Origin: Mixophyes australis
Taxonomy: Eukaryota > Chordata > Amphibia > Anura > Limnodynastidae
Length of the DNA stretch: 64,000 nucleotides
NCBI GenBank assembly: GCA_036250195.1
Contig: JAVHZZ010000003.1
Coordinates: 22,225,573-22,289,572 of the forward strand
Direction of reading: 5' to 3'
The position numbers and the translations under genes were made by a program. Positions 48,812 to 60,284 of this stretch are shown here, piece after piece (within the stretch, counting starts at the first letter, position 1; each line of letters starts with the position of its first letter). The notes below the pieces were generated by a model. The model worked only from the letters and a program-made list of their open reading frames with translations. It was not told the origin of the DNA and ran no database searches.

Positions 48812-49254
48812 TGAGTCACAGTGTAACAAGGAAGCTGTAATATTGTCAGGGCATGATTAATTAGAGCTGGATGCAATTAATGTCCTTGGTACACAATTCC
48901 GCACATCTAGGACGTAGTGATTGCCTGCGACACAGTTATACTTACACTTCAATTACTCGCTTTTCACTTGTGACCGCCAAGTGAAAACATTTCCATTAAT
49001 TGTTCTATAATTACAGAGGAAATTCAAAAAGAAACGCACTCTTCCTATGGGAGATGTATATGAAATTAACCCTCTGTGTGCAGTATACTCAGGGGCCGCC
49101 GAGAGGGGGGGGGAGCGGGTACAGTTTACCCGGGCCCGGCCATGCCAGGGGGCCCTGGCCGGGCCCTCGCTGCTAATTAAATTTATTTATTTTTTTTATT
49201 TTATTTTTCCCTGTCGCGCTATTTTTTTTAAAACTTTTTTTATTTTTTTTCCCG

Positions 49255-49287
<33 letters not shown>

Positions 49288-49559
49288 CGGGGGGGTGTTC
49301 TTGGGAGCTGGAAGAAAAAAAAATAAAAAATACTCACGTGATCGCGCGGCGCCGTGTCCCTCCTCTCCTCCATTCACACTGACTGCCGGGCGTGACGTCA
49401 TCAAGTCACGCCTGTCAGTCAGTGAGGAGCGCCGCAGCCAGCAGGAAGAAAGAAGACAGAAGAGGAGACAGAAGAGCAGAAAAGAAAAGAAAGAAGTTGA
49501 CAAAAGGTAAGTAAAGAAACGCAGAGGTAAGGGGAGGAAAACAGGGAGGGACAGTACTA

Positions 49560-49950
49560 TAAAGAAAGGGGACAGAGAAACAGAGGAGGAAAAAAAGGAG
49601 AGAGCCCACAGAGTAATAAAAAAAAAAGTGGGAGAGAGGAACAGAGGAGGAAAAAAAGGAGAGAGCCACAGGGGAATAAAAAAAAATTGGGGAGAGAGGA
49701 ACAGAGGAGGGAAAAAAAGTGGGAGAGAGGAACAGAGGAGGAAAAAAAGGAGAGAGCCACAGAGGAATAAAAAAAAATTGGGGAGAGAGGAACAGAGGAG
49801 GGAAAAAAAGTGGGAGAGAGGAACAGAGGAGGAAAAAAAAAGTGGGAGAGAGGAACAGAGGAGGAAAAAAAAGTGGGAGAGAGGAACAGAGGAGGAAAAA
49901 AAGTGGGAGAGAGGAACAGAGAAATAAAAAAAGTGGGCGAGAGGCACAAA
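49560..49950 (+). repeat. Purine-rich ~30-bp tandem repeats
   Basis: Units of GGAGAGAGGAACAGAGGAGG plus A runs, repeating in the hAT element, with occasional GCCACAGAGGAATAAA variants. The long frames on both strands here (up to 263 codons) are artifacts of low complexity. Confidence 0.88.
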
Positions 49951-50866
49951 GTAAAAAAGAAGGGGGAAAAGCAGCATGGAGGTCGCAGTGTGAGCATAAG
50001 TGGGTACAGTGTAGTTGTGATGAAGGGGCACAGTATTGTGTGTGTGATGGCACAGGGGGCTTGTTGCAATGTAGTGTGTGTGAGGTAGGTGGCGGCTAAT
50101 TAATGGGCGCTATTTTGTTTGTAGGGTGATGGTGAGGCAATTTAATAGTAGGGACTATTAATTTAAGATGGGGTGGTTTGGGGGCTATTGAATCTTGGGG
50201 TGAGTTTAGGGAGAATGAGGTCTATTTATTAAATGTGACTATGAATTATTTAATGGCAGTGATGGTTGCGGGAAATAGGTATTGCTGGGGCTGTTTGCAG
50301 GAAGTGAAATAGGTTTATTTATTAAATGTGAATAGTATTATTTTAATGTTGGGGTTGGAGGAAGGCCTAATTATTAATCGTGGGTGCTATTGATTTAACG
50401 CCGGGGCTGGCTGTAATTTTCTAAATGTAGCCATTTTTTTTTCAAAATAGGTCCTTCAACATTTCTGGATCCGGACAAGCCACAACTAAAGAAACCAGCA
50501 GCCACAGGTGGAGAAAGTGAGAAGAACAGGTAGGAGAGAGCAGCACAGTGTGTGAAATGTTGTGATTCTAGTAGGGACAATACCAATTTTTGGTGAATGT
50601 TGTGCCCAATGTAAGGTGTAGGCCAAGACTGAACTGTTTGTGTACACACTGCATTGTTTGTATACTACACTGTGGTGGTAGATGTCCTGAAAGTCAGGAG
50701 TGCTTGAACATATGTGACGCTCCGGCGAATTGAGAGCCTAGTGGTTTTTATGTTAGCCACGCCCCAATGGCACGTTTGCCACGCCCCCAAATGCATGACC
50801 ACACCTCCCAAAATTTTTGCACCGCCGTTTGGCTAGCCACGCCCCTGAATGTATGACCATAAATCT

Positions 50867-50903
50867 AAATTTTTTTGCGCCGCCGTAAGGCGGCGCAAAA
50901 AAT
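50867..50903. repeat. GC-rich hairpin near hAT right end
   Basis: TTTTTTGCGCCGCC, loop GTAA, GGCGGCGCAAAAAA. Stem of at least 14 bp, ~80 bp from the element end. Confidence 0.85.
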
Positions 50904-51604
50904 TTTTGGGGCTTATTTGACTATGAGGGGGGCCCCATGAATTTGTTGTACCCGGGCCCTGAATTCTTCTTGGCAGCCCTGAGTATACTGTCCCTGTTTC
51001 CGGAGAATCTGGATTTTGTAGACATAAACCCCCACCATTAATTAGCCACCAGTAATTTTTTAGTGGATTTAGCACACATATACGTAGCAGAGGGCTGGAA
51101 AAAGCCCTGGTCCTAGATTGTCACAACAGCTAAAAATCTGGTGCTAATGGCCACAATTTTTGGGGTAATTACTAAATATTATGTTGTGTGCACCTCTTCT
51201 CTGGCTCCTTAACAGCAGATAGTAGATTTTATAGATAACAACCGGCCATAGATTTTACTCCCATCTGCACATAGTTATTTTGCTAGGTGATTACAGAACT
51301 CAAACAGCTATAGGCATGTCCGGTGGCCAGATATCTAGCAAAATGCCTCTAGTTCATTCACATTTGGCACTTCTAGTGATGTAGAGACACAACCTTGCTA
51401 AACCTGTATAAATACCACAAAACTCTCAGATCTACCAAGTGATAAGGTAAATGGGTTACTTCCTATATACAGAGTATTGCTGTATCGTGATTTGCATGAT
51501 AATTTGCAACAAAATGTTGAGTTACTTCCCCATTTTAATGATATTATATTCTTAGTAAAAAAAATATTCATTTAATAAAATGATGAGTGATCAAAACCTG
51601 TAAG

Positions 51605-52010
51605 ATATCTACTATATAAATGCCTAGTGTAGTGTGTGAAAAAAACCAAAACCAAGCTGCAGCGCCACCTGCTGGGCAGAGTTATACACTGACCTATATA
51701 TTTCTTGAAGGAGAGGTGACAGTTGGGAGTGGTTGGTGGTTGCCGGGGGTAACAGTGGGGAGTTTTTAACACCTTAAGTAGCTTGATGAAGGATGTGGCG
51801 ATGAAGATGAAGGATGAGGTGATGGAGAAAAATGATGAGGTGGTGACATGTGGACAAAACCTCGTTAAAAAAGGGCGCTTGCGTCGGGAAGTAACGCTCT
51901 TCCCCTGAGGAGCGTGGGCTATGGCCCAAATGCATGACAAGAACCTTTTTAACACCTTAAGTAGCTTGATTTGACTAGAATGCATGAGTATCATGCACGG
52001 GTTAACTTTT
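51605..52010 (+). mobile_element. Helitron-like non-autonomous element, copy 2
   Basis: On the plus strand it starts TCTACTATATAAATGCCTAG and ends CACGGGTTAAC, following the TGCATGA GTA TCATGCA hairpin. The start TCTACTATATAA and hairpin near the 3' end are Helitron-like from my memory. Relative to copy 1 it contains an extra segment at ~51870-51932 (GCGCTTGCGTCGGGAAGTAA). Confidence 0.62.
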
Positions 52011-52019
52011 GTTTGTATA

Positions 52020-52041
52020 TATACGTGTGTGTGTGTGTGTA

Positions 52042-52108
<67 letters not shown>
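52020..52108. repeat. TG/TA microsatellite
   Basis: GTGTGT then TA repeats at the end of Helitron-like copy 2. Confidence 0.92.
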
Positions 52109-52109
<1 letters not shown>

Positions 52110-52111
<2 letters not shown>

Positions 52112-52985
52112 CAGATATAATAAATAATGGCGCTCAAACACAAAATAAGTGAGTATAAAACAATATAGTCCAATAGAGATAAATAGAAATAAACACTTGT
52201 TTCATAAAGGAGGCAGTCTCCCTCCCAAATACCGGATGGTACTCCGATCAATAGATGATCAATATATACAAAGGTAGGAGGAATAGTGGCGCCAAATAGA
52301 GCAATATTTGCTGATTTAAATCACCCAGACAGTCAATAAGTACTTTAGTATGACGGAAATGCAGACTTAAATATGTGTCTAGCTGGTAAGATCAATATCG
52401 TCCAGTTTCCAATAGATTCCAACCATATACGGAAACCAAGACAGAGAAAAGCAAAAGAAAGAATGTCAAAGGCACCCGTGAAGTGTAATAAAAAGTAATA
52501 GGTGGCAGCGTACCAAACAGGTACAAATAAACAGATTATCTGTATATGGAATGCCTGAACGTGGCCTCCAATCAGCCTAGTAGGTCAGGAACAGATGTAT
52601 AGATAGCTTGCGTGGATATAATATATCTGGATCACCGGTCACAGCTCACAAACTCCACTCAGCCGATGTATTATGAGAGGAAAGAGCCATATAGTGTAGT
52701 ATTTATATACAAATAATTTATTTAGCATATATCATAAAAAATGCACACTCACAATGTATAAAAAGTTTAAAAGCTTATCTGAAATCCAGGGATATAGGGA
52801 ATACTGCTTAACAGTGTAGATCCCTGGATATATCATGAGGTAAACACCAATGGGCTCCACACAGAAGTTCTCAAAGGGTTCACTCTCAAAGATCAGGAAG
52901 ACAGTATAGCCTCAAATGTACCAGGAGTAGGTGATAGTGAACAACCCCTACGCGTTTCGTCACATAGACTTCATCAGGAGGATTA
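52110..52985. mobile_element. Unclassified dispersed frog repeat
   Basis: It ends in CTACGCGTTTCGTCACATAG then ACTTCATCAGG. I recall these from amphibian genomes but cannot assign a superfamily. No open frame of note. Confidence 0.45.
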
Positions 52986-52990
52986 TTATG

Positions 52991-53147
52991 GATGATATAT
53001 ATATTATGCGTACAGGATATTTTCTTGCTATTAGACATATAGGTTATAATTCATTATGGCAAAATACTGAGTATTTTGCCATAAGGAATTATAATCTATA
53101 CGTGTATTGGCAAGAAAATATCCTGTACACATAATATATATATCATC
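52991..53147. repeat. 157-bp near-perfect palindrome
   Basis: Arms 52991-53067 and 53071-53147, each 77 bases, pair with roughly 90% identity. The 3-base loop is TGA. The innermost pairing is GGCAAAATAC with GTATTTTGCC. Outer: GATGATATATATATTATG with CATAATATATATATCATC. Confidence 0.93.
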
Positions 53148-53190
53148 TATTCTGAATATCACAAATAATACACTATGAGGCGCCTTGCTG

Positions 53191-53243
<53 letters not shown>

Positions 53244-53307
53244 TATATACACATATATATATATATATATACATACACACATACACATACATACACACAC
53301 ACACACT
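53191..53307. repeat. TA and CA microsatellite
   Basis: TA repeats followed by CACATA/ACAC words, next to the palindrome. Confidence 0.9.
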
Positions 53308-54400
53308 AGTTCACTAGATTCTATCCTACACATCAGATTAGACGGCCCAAGTCCCTCCCTCTAGCTGCTGCGGAGTTATAAGTGGAGATATTATTACTAT
53401 ATAGTCCCACAATAGGGGAGAGTGAAACCTCTGCAGGATAAAACCTCTGCAGGATAAGCAGTGATGCATTAAACTGAAACTGACTTCATGCCGGAGGGAT
53501 TGTATTAATGCCCTCATGAATAATTCATGGACATCATCACTGCTACAATATCACTGGGTGCTGTGTCATGATCTCCAACTCAGCGCAGATTATCTACGCC
53601 CTGATCAAGGCAAAAATAAATCTACATTAATATCTGCTGGTAACATGGTAAGTTTCATGCCTTGAGTTTCATGCACCTGAAAAGTCGGAACCTTGAAATG
53701 ACGGAAAGCGTCATTATTGCTTCCACAAACAGCTGAATTGGAGAAAGAACCCGAAATAATATAACAGACGGTTAAAACAAGGCTCTGAAAACCTTAAAAT
53801 GAGCAAGTTATATCACCCATAACTCCGCTGTCAATACCATGTTGCATTCTTACCTGTGCAAGAGGTGGAAAGCTAAACACAAGACTGGGTACAATGGCAA
53901 TGTCAGTGTGATCCCATTATTGCCAGGTGTCCCAAGTAGAACTATCAACCTACATACAATCTCTTACTAAAATAAACAGTATGCTAGGGCGGTATCAATA
54001 AATCAGGCGGTAAGAGAACAGAGACAGAAGGGACACTGCAATAGAGTAGCCTAAGCATTAAACCTAAGGGCAATCAAATATCAATCTCACAAAACAGGAC
54101 AATAATAAAATATAGTGCCCAAACGGTGCAACAATAGCACATGTAATAGTGTGATAGTGGGTTATATTTAAACGGGCGCGATCTGGGTGGAGTCTGTAAG
54201 TTCAACCCTTGCCCACATGAAAGCTGCAAGTTTCTCAAACCCTCCAAAAACCACCAGGCAAGTTAAATTGGCTTCTGATTAAATTGTTGTGCGGGCATTC
54301 GTCTGTGGTGGGGGAATGAAATTGGAAGCTGCTGCTGGAGTAGGGGGACTAATGTTAAAGGATCAACATTCTCCGATTGTACACAAGGTAAATAACTAAA
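53308..54400. other. upstream intron, unique part
   Basis: A local duplication of CCTCTGCAGGATAAA near 53430. Nothing coding recognised. Confidence 0.55.
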
Positions 54401-56070
54401 GAAGTTTCTCTCCTATTATTCAAGGCTGTATAATCTTTCTAGACACACTCCTCAACAGGTCCCTGCAAATGAATACTTCTTTCTATTTGGAGGAAATTCA
54501 TTTTCCCACTCTATCAGATGCCGACAAAAATTTGATGGTAGCACCTTTTACATCGGGAGAGTCTACACCATCTGAAAAAAGCCCAGACCCAGATGGATTC
54601 ACGATTTCCCATTTTAAAGCATTTAAGGACAGACTGGTTCTCCTGATGGCACATGCTTTTAATGACATTTCAGATGCCTCCCACTTCTGGAATCAGGCTC
54701 TGAATGCACACATTACCATTATACGTAAAGAGGGTCAGGACACATCCCAATGTCCTAATTATAGACCTATTTCTCTACTTAATGTAATTGTGAAGCTATA
54801 TGCGAAACTTGATCCACTCAGATCAGGTTGGATTTGTCCCTGGTCATGAGACGAGGGACAACACAACAAGGTCATTGATGTGATACATATTGCTTCACGG
54901 TCAACTCCTCTATGTTGCTGTCCATGGAAAAGGCCTTCGATGGACTAAATCTGAGGTTTATGTAAAGTCTACTGGAACACTTGGGTCCAACAGGGCACCA
55001 TAGGGTCCACGCACTCTATAAACACCCCACTGCACGCATAAAAATCAACGGTGCCAGTTAGACCCAGTAGAAATTACCAATGGGAGTAGACAAGGGTGCC
55101 CACCCTCACCACACACCTTTGTCCTCTGCATGGAAACGTTAGGCAGATCCATCAGGGACCATCCTAACATCTCAGGTATCGGAGCAGGTAATAATGATAC
55201 CAAACTTGCTCTTTTTGCGGATGACCTTCTAGCTGTGGTCACCAACAGAGTAGTTTCCAGCCCGGTTGACAAATTTCAAAATGAATTACTCAAAGTCTGT
55301 GGCACTTAATGTCTCTTCTCGACAAATCTTAAATACTTGGGCGTGATTATCAATAAATATATTTCACAGCTTCCTCCTCACTTTGGGAAAAAAATTGTTT
55401 TAATCTTAGAGAGTGGCGAAACAAAAGGTTTTCCCTGGATAGGGAGCACCAATATCATAAAAATGTACCAGCCCTACCCATTCATATCCCGCAATGTTTA
55501 CATACATACACCGCTTCATAAGAAACGTTGTGTGGGGTCGGAAGAAACCTTATTTCCCACATGATATATTACACAGGCGCAAACTCCAGCTCCTCCATTT
55601 CTCCACTTATTATATTGCTGTTATGCTTGGCAGGATCTTGGAGTAGATTGAGGGAGGACAAGCAGTGGGCGGCAACACAGAGAATAGTTTACTCTAATCT
55701 CCCATTGAAATAGTTCCCTTGCTACACAGACTGCCAATCATTTATCACCCAACCATCAGCCCGACCCTCACGCGATGGGGTCAATTACAGACACAAAAAT
55801 ATATTTCATCTCTGGATGCCACTGTTAGTCAACCCTGCCTTCCCTCCAGGGCTACCTGCCTTGAAACAGTGGTCTCAGCAGGGAACGACAGCTGGTGAGC
55901 TCTTCAGGAGTGTCTTCATTCGGCACAATTGCCTAACTCAGAAATCTGGCACCATCTCCAGATAAAGCATTTTCTGACTTCAGCAGGTATTCTCAGGGAG
56001 AGAGGTAGAGTACTCACAATGTTCGATTTGACGTAGTTATCACCCACTTGTCCTTCTCACTTACTGTCCA

Positions 56071-56132
<62 letters not shown>

Positions 56133-57430
56133 CTTATAGAGAATCTTTTTAGCTCACTTCCAAAATTCACAGGGTATTTGGAGAGGGATCTACGTGGTTT
56201 GGTTGGTGTAAATAACTGGCCTAATGTTTTTCGAGTGACTCAGGCATGTTCAGTTAGTACAATGGTATTCGAGATGGAGTATAAAGTCCTTCCAGATGCT
56301 ATCACTGCCCTAGCCATCCTAATAGAATATACCAAGGGGTACCTAATATTGGCTGAAGATTCAGCAGGGCCGTGGGAACACCTCTCCACGTTTGGTGGGA
56401 TAGCCCCCAAATCTGTCCTTTCTGGAATGGGGTGATCTCTATCACATTCCAGAATCTTACTAAATGTGCAGCAAAAGCGGTGATCCTGGAAAGTTGGAGA
56501 TCTCCTTCCCCTCAAACGTGTAAATAATTGTTTGCAAGGAGTATGGATTATCTAACTTTATCCTCTGCTGACAAATGGGCAGCATGGTGGCTTAGTGGTT
56601 AGCACTTCTGCCTCACAGCACTGGGGTCATGAGTTTGATTCCTGACCATGGCCTTATCTGTGTGGAGTTTGTATGTTCTCCCCGTGTTTGGGTGGGTTTC
56701 CTCCGGGTGCTCCGGTTTCCTCCCACACTCCAAAAACATACTAGTAGGTTAATTGGCTGGTATTAAATTGTTCTTAGTCTCTCTTGGTGTGTGTGTATGT
56801 TAGATTGGAGCTTACAGTCTAAATTCCCTGACAGGGACTGATGTGAATGAGTTCTCTGTACAGCGCTGCGGAATCAGTGGTAGATGATGAAATAAACAGA
56901 TGATGATGACAAATGTAAAGTCTACTGCGCTACTTGGGGCAGATGGTTGGAACTCACTGATACCCCTCAATAAAAACTTTCTCATCCTAAAGACGCAACT
57001 CCTATTCCCAACCCTTTATGTCTTCCCTTGGCTGATTTCGATAGACCCTGGACCCCTACATAAACCTCCTCTCCTTCAACACCAACTTTTCCCTTCTCCT
57101 TTCTTCCCCTCCTTTTCTTCTTGTTGTTTCATGTATGTTCCCCTTTGCCAACATTATGTACGAGTTCATTACTCCACGGTTTATACGAACCTCTTTACTT
57201 GTTTTACGATTGCTACTTACATTGTTTGGAATTCAAGGATAGCCTGTGTTATTGACCTAGTACTTAATAACAATGTCACATGTTTTGTTTTATTGAACTA
57301 CCATTATGTGGATTGTTGACAAAGTGTTTTATGTTTTTATTGTGTTATTTATTGTACTATGCTGCTTGTTGATATTGTACGGCAATGGTTTCTATAATTT
57401 CCTATAAAGAAATATTATACAAAAGAAATA
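54400..57430 (+). mobile_element. L1-type (Tx1-like) LINE, decayed, with inserts
   Basis: Reverse transcriptase pieces, in broken frames: PDPDGFTISHFKAFKD and [17 protein letters not shown] (54469-54849); an ADD motif in ALFADDLLAV near 55205; LKYLGVIINKY near 55330; and a GT.LHVWWD-type region near 56370. Inserts are a TA run at 56075-56129 and a SINE at 56578. It ends near 57430 in A-rich sequence. It lacks an endonuclease and cannot be active. Confidence 0.82.
56578..56907 (+). mobile_element. SINE inserted in an L1-type LINE, with target duplication
   Basis: It is a full-length-looking copy. The 8-base word GACAAATG at 56570-56577 is repeated at 56908-56915, so a target-site duplication is visible. 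It sits within the decayed L1-type element at 54400-57430 and so inserted after it. Confidence 0.88.
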
Positions 57431-58357
57431 AAAGGAGTTATTTTTCACCTCTAGTACACAATATACACAGCTCTTTTGCTTACAAGATCAACACAAATGT
57501 GTATATATAGCATACACATCTGGACACTTAAACAATAAACAAAACAGCAACAACAACAAAAAATTCTGGACAAAAACCCCCACACTGGATTAATCATTTT
57601 AATAACTCTGGTATTTTAAAAGTCAGTATTTTGTGAATGTCTATTTCGATTCCAGAAGTCAAAACAGATTGCGGCACAAACACGTGGGAGATTAACACAG
57701 TTTGACTTCCAGATAAGCCACGTTCATTGTGCATTAACACATGGCTAAAATTAATCCGACAGCACAAGCTGGAGAAGTTGGCGAGCCAGGCGCCCACTGC
57801 CCTCACCGACGTCTATCCTTTGTGGGGTCACTCCTGGGCAGATGTGAACTCAGCCTGGTCACAAAGACATCTGTGTATGATAAACCTCAGACTCGGACAT
57901 TAAGCTCTCCGACTGCAAAAATCTCATTTATTTAGAGAACTGAATGCAAAAGAAATACCGATAATAGGTTCGGCAAGTATTATTGATACAGGTGTTTGCG
58001 GATTCTATGGAATATATTCCATTTAAAGTGTAACCATCACCTACATAGAATGGAGGCAGAAATGTATTTCCTAAATTTCACCAGTTCCTAGAGAACAGAT
58101 AGGCTCAACTGACATGACTTTTGGTCTGGTCCATAACGCTGCCTTTGGTGTTCGTACAGGAACGGTGCACTTTAAAGCACACTCGGTGGTCATAGACCAA
58201 GGTTTGTGATTGATCGGGAAAGATCCAATCCAGTGCCAGGGGTGGACGAGATTATGTGAATTAAATCTGGGTACACACCTATGCAATTATTGTGCAGATC
58301 ACAGGATTCACAACCGTTTGGTCAGATACTGCAAGAGTGTGTATGTTCCCACGATCA
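57431..58357. other. upstream intron, unrecognised
   Basis: No clear repeat or gene. A minus-strand frame at 58071-58286 has no domain I recognise. Confidence 0.45.
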
Positions 58358-58536
58358 TGGGGTAAATGTATCAAGCTGAGAGTTTTCCGGCGGGTTTGAA
58401 AAGTGGAGATGTTGCCTATAGCAACCAATCAGTTTCTAGCTGTCATTTTGTAGAATGTACTAAATAAATGATAACTAGAATCTGATTGGTTTTACAAACC
58501 CGTCGGAAAACTCTCAGCTTGATACATTTACCCCCA
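58358..58536. mobile_element. Foldback MITE, relative of 37219
   Basis: Arms GGTAAATGTATCAAGCTGAG and CTCAGCTTGATACATTTACC pair. The inner TTGCCTATAGCAACCAATCA segment matches the element at 37219. It is the second of the pair in this window. Confidence 0.86.
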
Positions 58537-58717
58537 TGTTTTATACCAAACACTTCACATCTATTGATAATCAAGATTAACGATGGAACGATGTCGGGCA
58601 AATGTGAAAGTGTGTTCGCTCTCATGACCAGCAACATAGGCAGATATTTGTAGTGTGTGAGTCACCATCTTCTCAGCAGATGGTTGAGAGATGAAGACCA
58701 CAGGTAAAGGTAAATCG

Positions 58718-59546
58718 TGTAACGTGTATACAAATTGTATTACTGCTGGTATTACAACCCCATTAGACTCCACAGAATGTATCCCTCTTTCTCGCCCTAC
58801 CGTTTGGCGGGGCTGTGCCACAGGGGTACAATGCTTCACATTTGGTGGACTTGTCTAACAATCACCTCCTTCTGGGACTCAGTAAATAGTTTATTAAACA
58901 CTCTATATGAAGCTGTCGTGCCGAAAGATCCATGGCTATTCCTTCTGTGTTACCCTCCCCGAGACTTGGACAAATTCTCCAAAAAATTAACTGCCCACAT
59001 CCTGATAGCTGCCAAATGACTCATAGCCCGCAACTGGAAAAACACCTCACTTCCGTCTCTTTCAGCCCTCAAAAAGCAGATTGGGAACGTGGCTGCCATG
59101 GAGGAGATTAGGTACTACCTCCATGATAGAGGCCATGTCTTCAACCAAGTATGGGCCCCCATGGCTAAGTGCGGAACACACTTTTCCCCTAAACCTACCA
59201 CTTCCTCTAGCCTGACCCATGTGCGAAGACCATACATAGCCTCTCCTGACATACACCCCTCCCGGTGCTCTTGGCTCTTTATACCCTAATTGTTCTCTGA
59301 ATATTCTCGCTCTTTAGCTTTGTGGTCCTCACCCCCTCCCCCACTCCCCACAATCCCTCTTGATCCCTACTCTTAATACCCCTCTCTAAACCATATAAAC
59401 TGGTCACTTTTTGTCTAATGTTTCCCTAGAATACAATATATCACAATTGCTGTTTTGGTTTTACTATGTATGTAACACAGTATTATCGTTCTGCTTTCTG
59501 TATTTTCTTGACCATTGAAAATAAAAAATTATTAAAAAAAAAAACA
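58718..59546 (+). mobile_element. L1-type LINE C-terminal fragment
   Basis: The plus strand shows a broken frame with PIRLHRMYPSFSPYRL, GTMLHIWWTCLTITSFW and IARNWKN, typical of the C-terminal end of L1-Tx1 ORF2. The tail is TTGAAAATAAAAAATTATTA then A10 at 59546. It looks like an independent insertion from the element ending at 57430. Confidence 0.8.
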
Positions 59547-59976
59547 GAAATTTAGACACAGCTTAAATCACACGGGAAACTTGGTAAGTTTTACTATGCT
59601 GGGATCCCAGTACACATCTTGCTATGTCACTAGGGTGCATTGCGTTTTATTAAAGACATCTCCTCTCCACTCTCCACTGGTTCCGCTCATATCTGCTGCA
59701 TCATATTTGTCTGTATCTGGGGTTTGAGGAGATGGACAATGTCCAGCACATGTTATGTATGCTGGGTGACTTCTTAATATTGTCTATGTATAGACATATC
59801 AGTGTCTCACACAAGGAAAGAATGTGTGGGAGGGGTTGTGTGTGTGTGTGTTGTACAACCAATCAGAGGCCGTAATTATGGAGACCGCAGCTTCGGATTG
59901 GTCCTCCCATTCAGTTCGCCCTCCGTAACCATTTTTAAACTGCGAAACTGAAATGTAAAGTGCTGAACTTACCATT
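59547..59976. other. upstream intron
   Basis: It holds a loose foldback with ACCAATCAGAGGCC at ~59858-59915. Nothing coding. Confidence 0.55.
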
Positions 59977-60284
59977 AGCTATTTATACAGCGCCACTAAT
60001 TCCGCAGCTCTGTACAGAGAACACACATCAGTCCCTCCCCCATTGGGGCTTACACTCTAAATTTCCTAACACACACACAGAGACTAAGGTCAACTTGATA
60101 GCAGCCAATTAACCTACTAATATGTTTTTGGAGTGTGGGAGGAAACTGAAGCACCCGGAGGAAACCCACACAAACACAGGGAGAAAAAAAAAACTCCAGA
60201 CAGATAAGGCCATGGTTGGGAATCATACTCATGACCTTAGTGCTGTGAGGCAGAACTACTAACCACTAAGCCACCGTGCTGCCC
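59977..60284 (-). mobile_element. SINE, reverse orientation
   Basis: It runs on the plus strand from the tail (TATACAGCGCCACTAATTCC) to the tRNA-like head (CACTAAGCCACCGTGCTGCC). The core contains a short A run near 60186. Confidence 0.86.

Larger units (their letters stand above)
49082..50989 (+). mobile_element. hAT-type non-autonomous element, 1,892 bp, with 8-bp TSD
   Basis: The element spans 49090-50981. The direct 8-base flanks AGTATACT at 49082-49089 and 50982-50989 are a hAT-type target duplication. The ends CAGGGGCCGCCGAGA and (reverse complement of the right end) CAGGGCTGCCAAGAA are imperfect inverted repeats. The interior has a G32 run at 49256-49287 and purine-rich tandem repeats at 49560-49950. 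It also carries possible splice sites: a donor at 49506/49507 and a small exon-like piece at 50451-50529. No transposase core is seen. Confidence 0.88.

Noticed and set aside
49240..50099. Serine-, leucine- and phenylalanine-rich frames on one strand and Arg/Lys/Glu-rich frames on the other
   Set aside because: They are products of the purine tandem repeats in the hAT element.
58071..58286. A minus-strand 71-codon frame with a balanced composition
   Set aside because: I looked for a transposase or kinesin exon match and recognised none; splice sites around it do not fit the gene.
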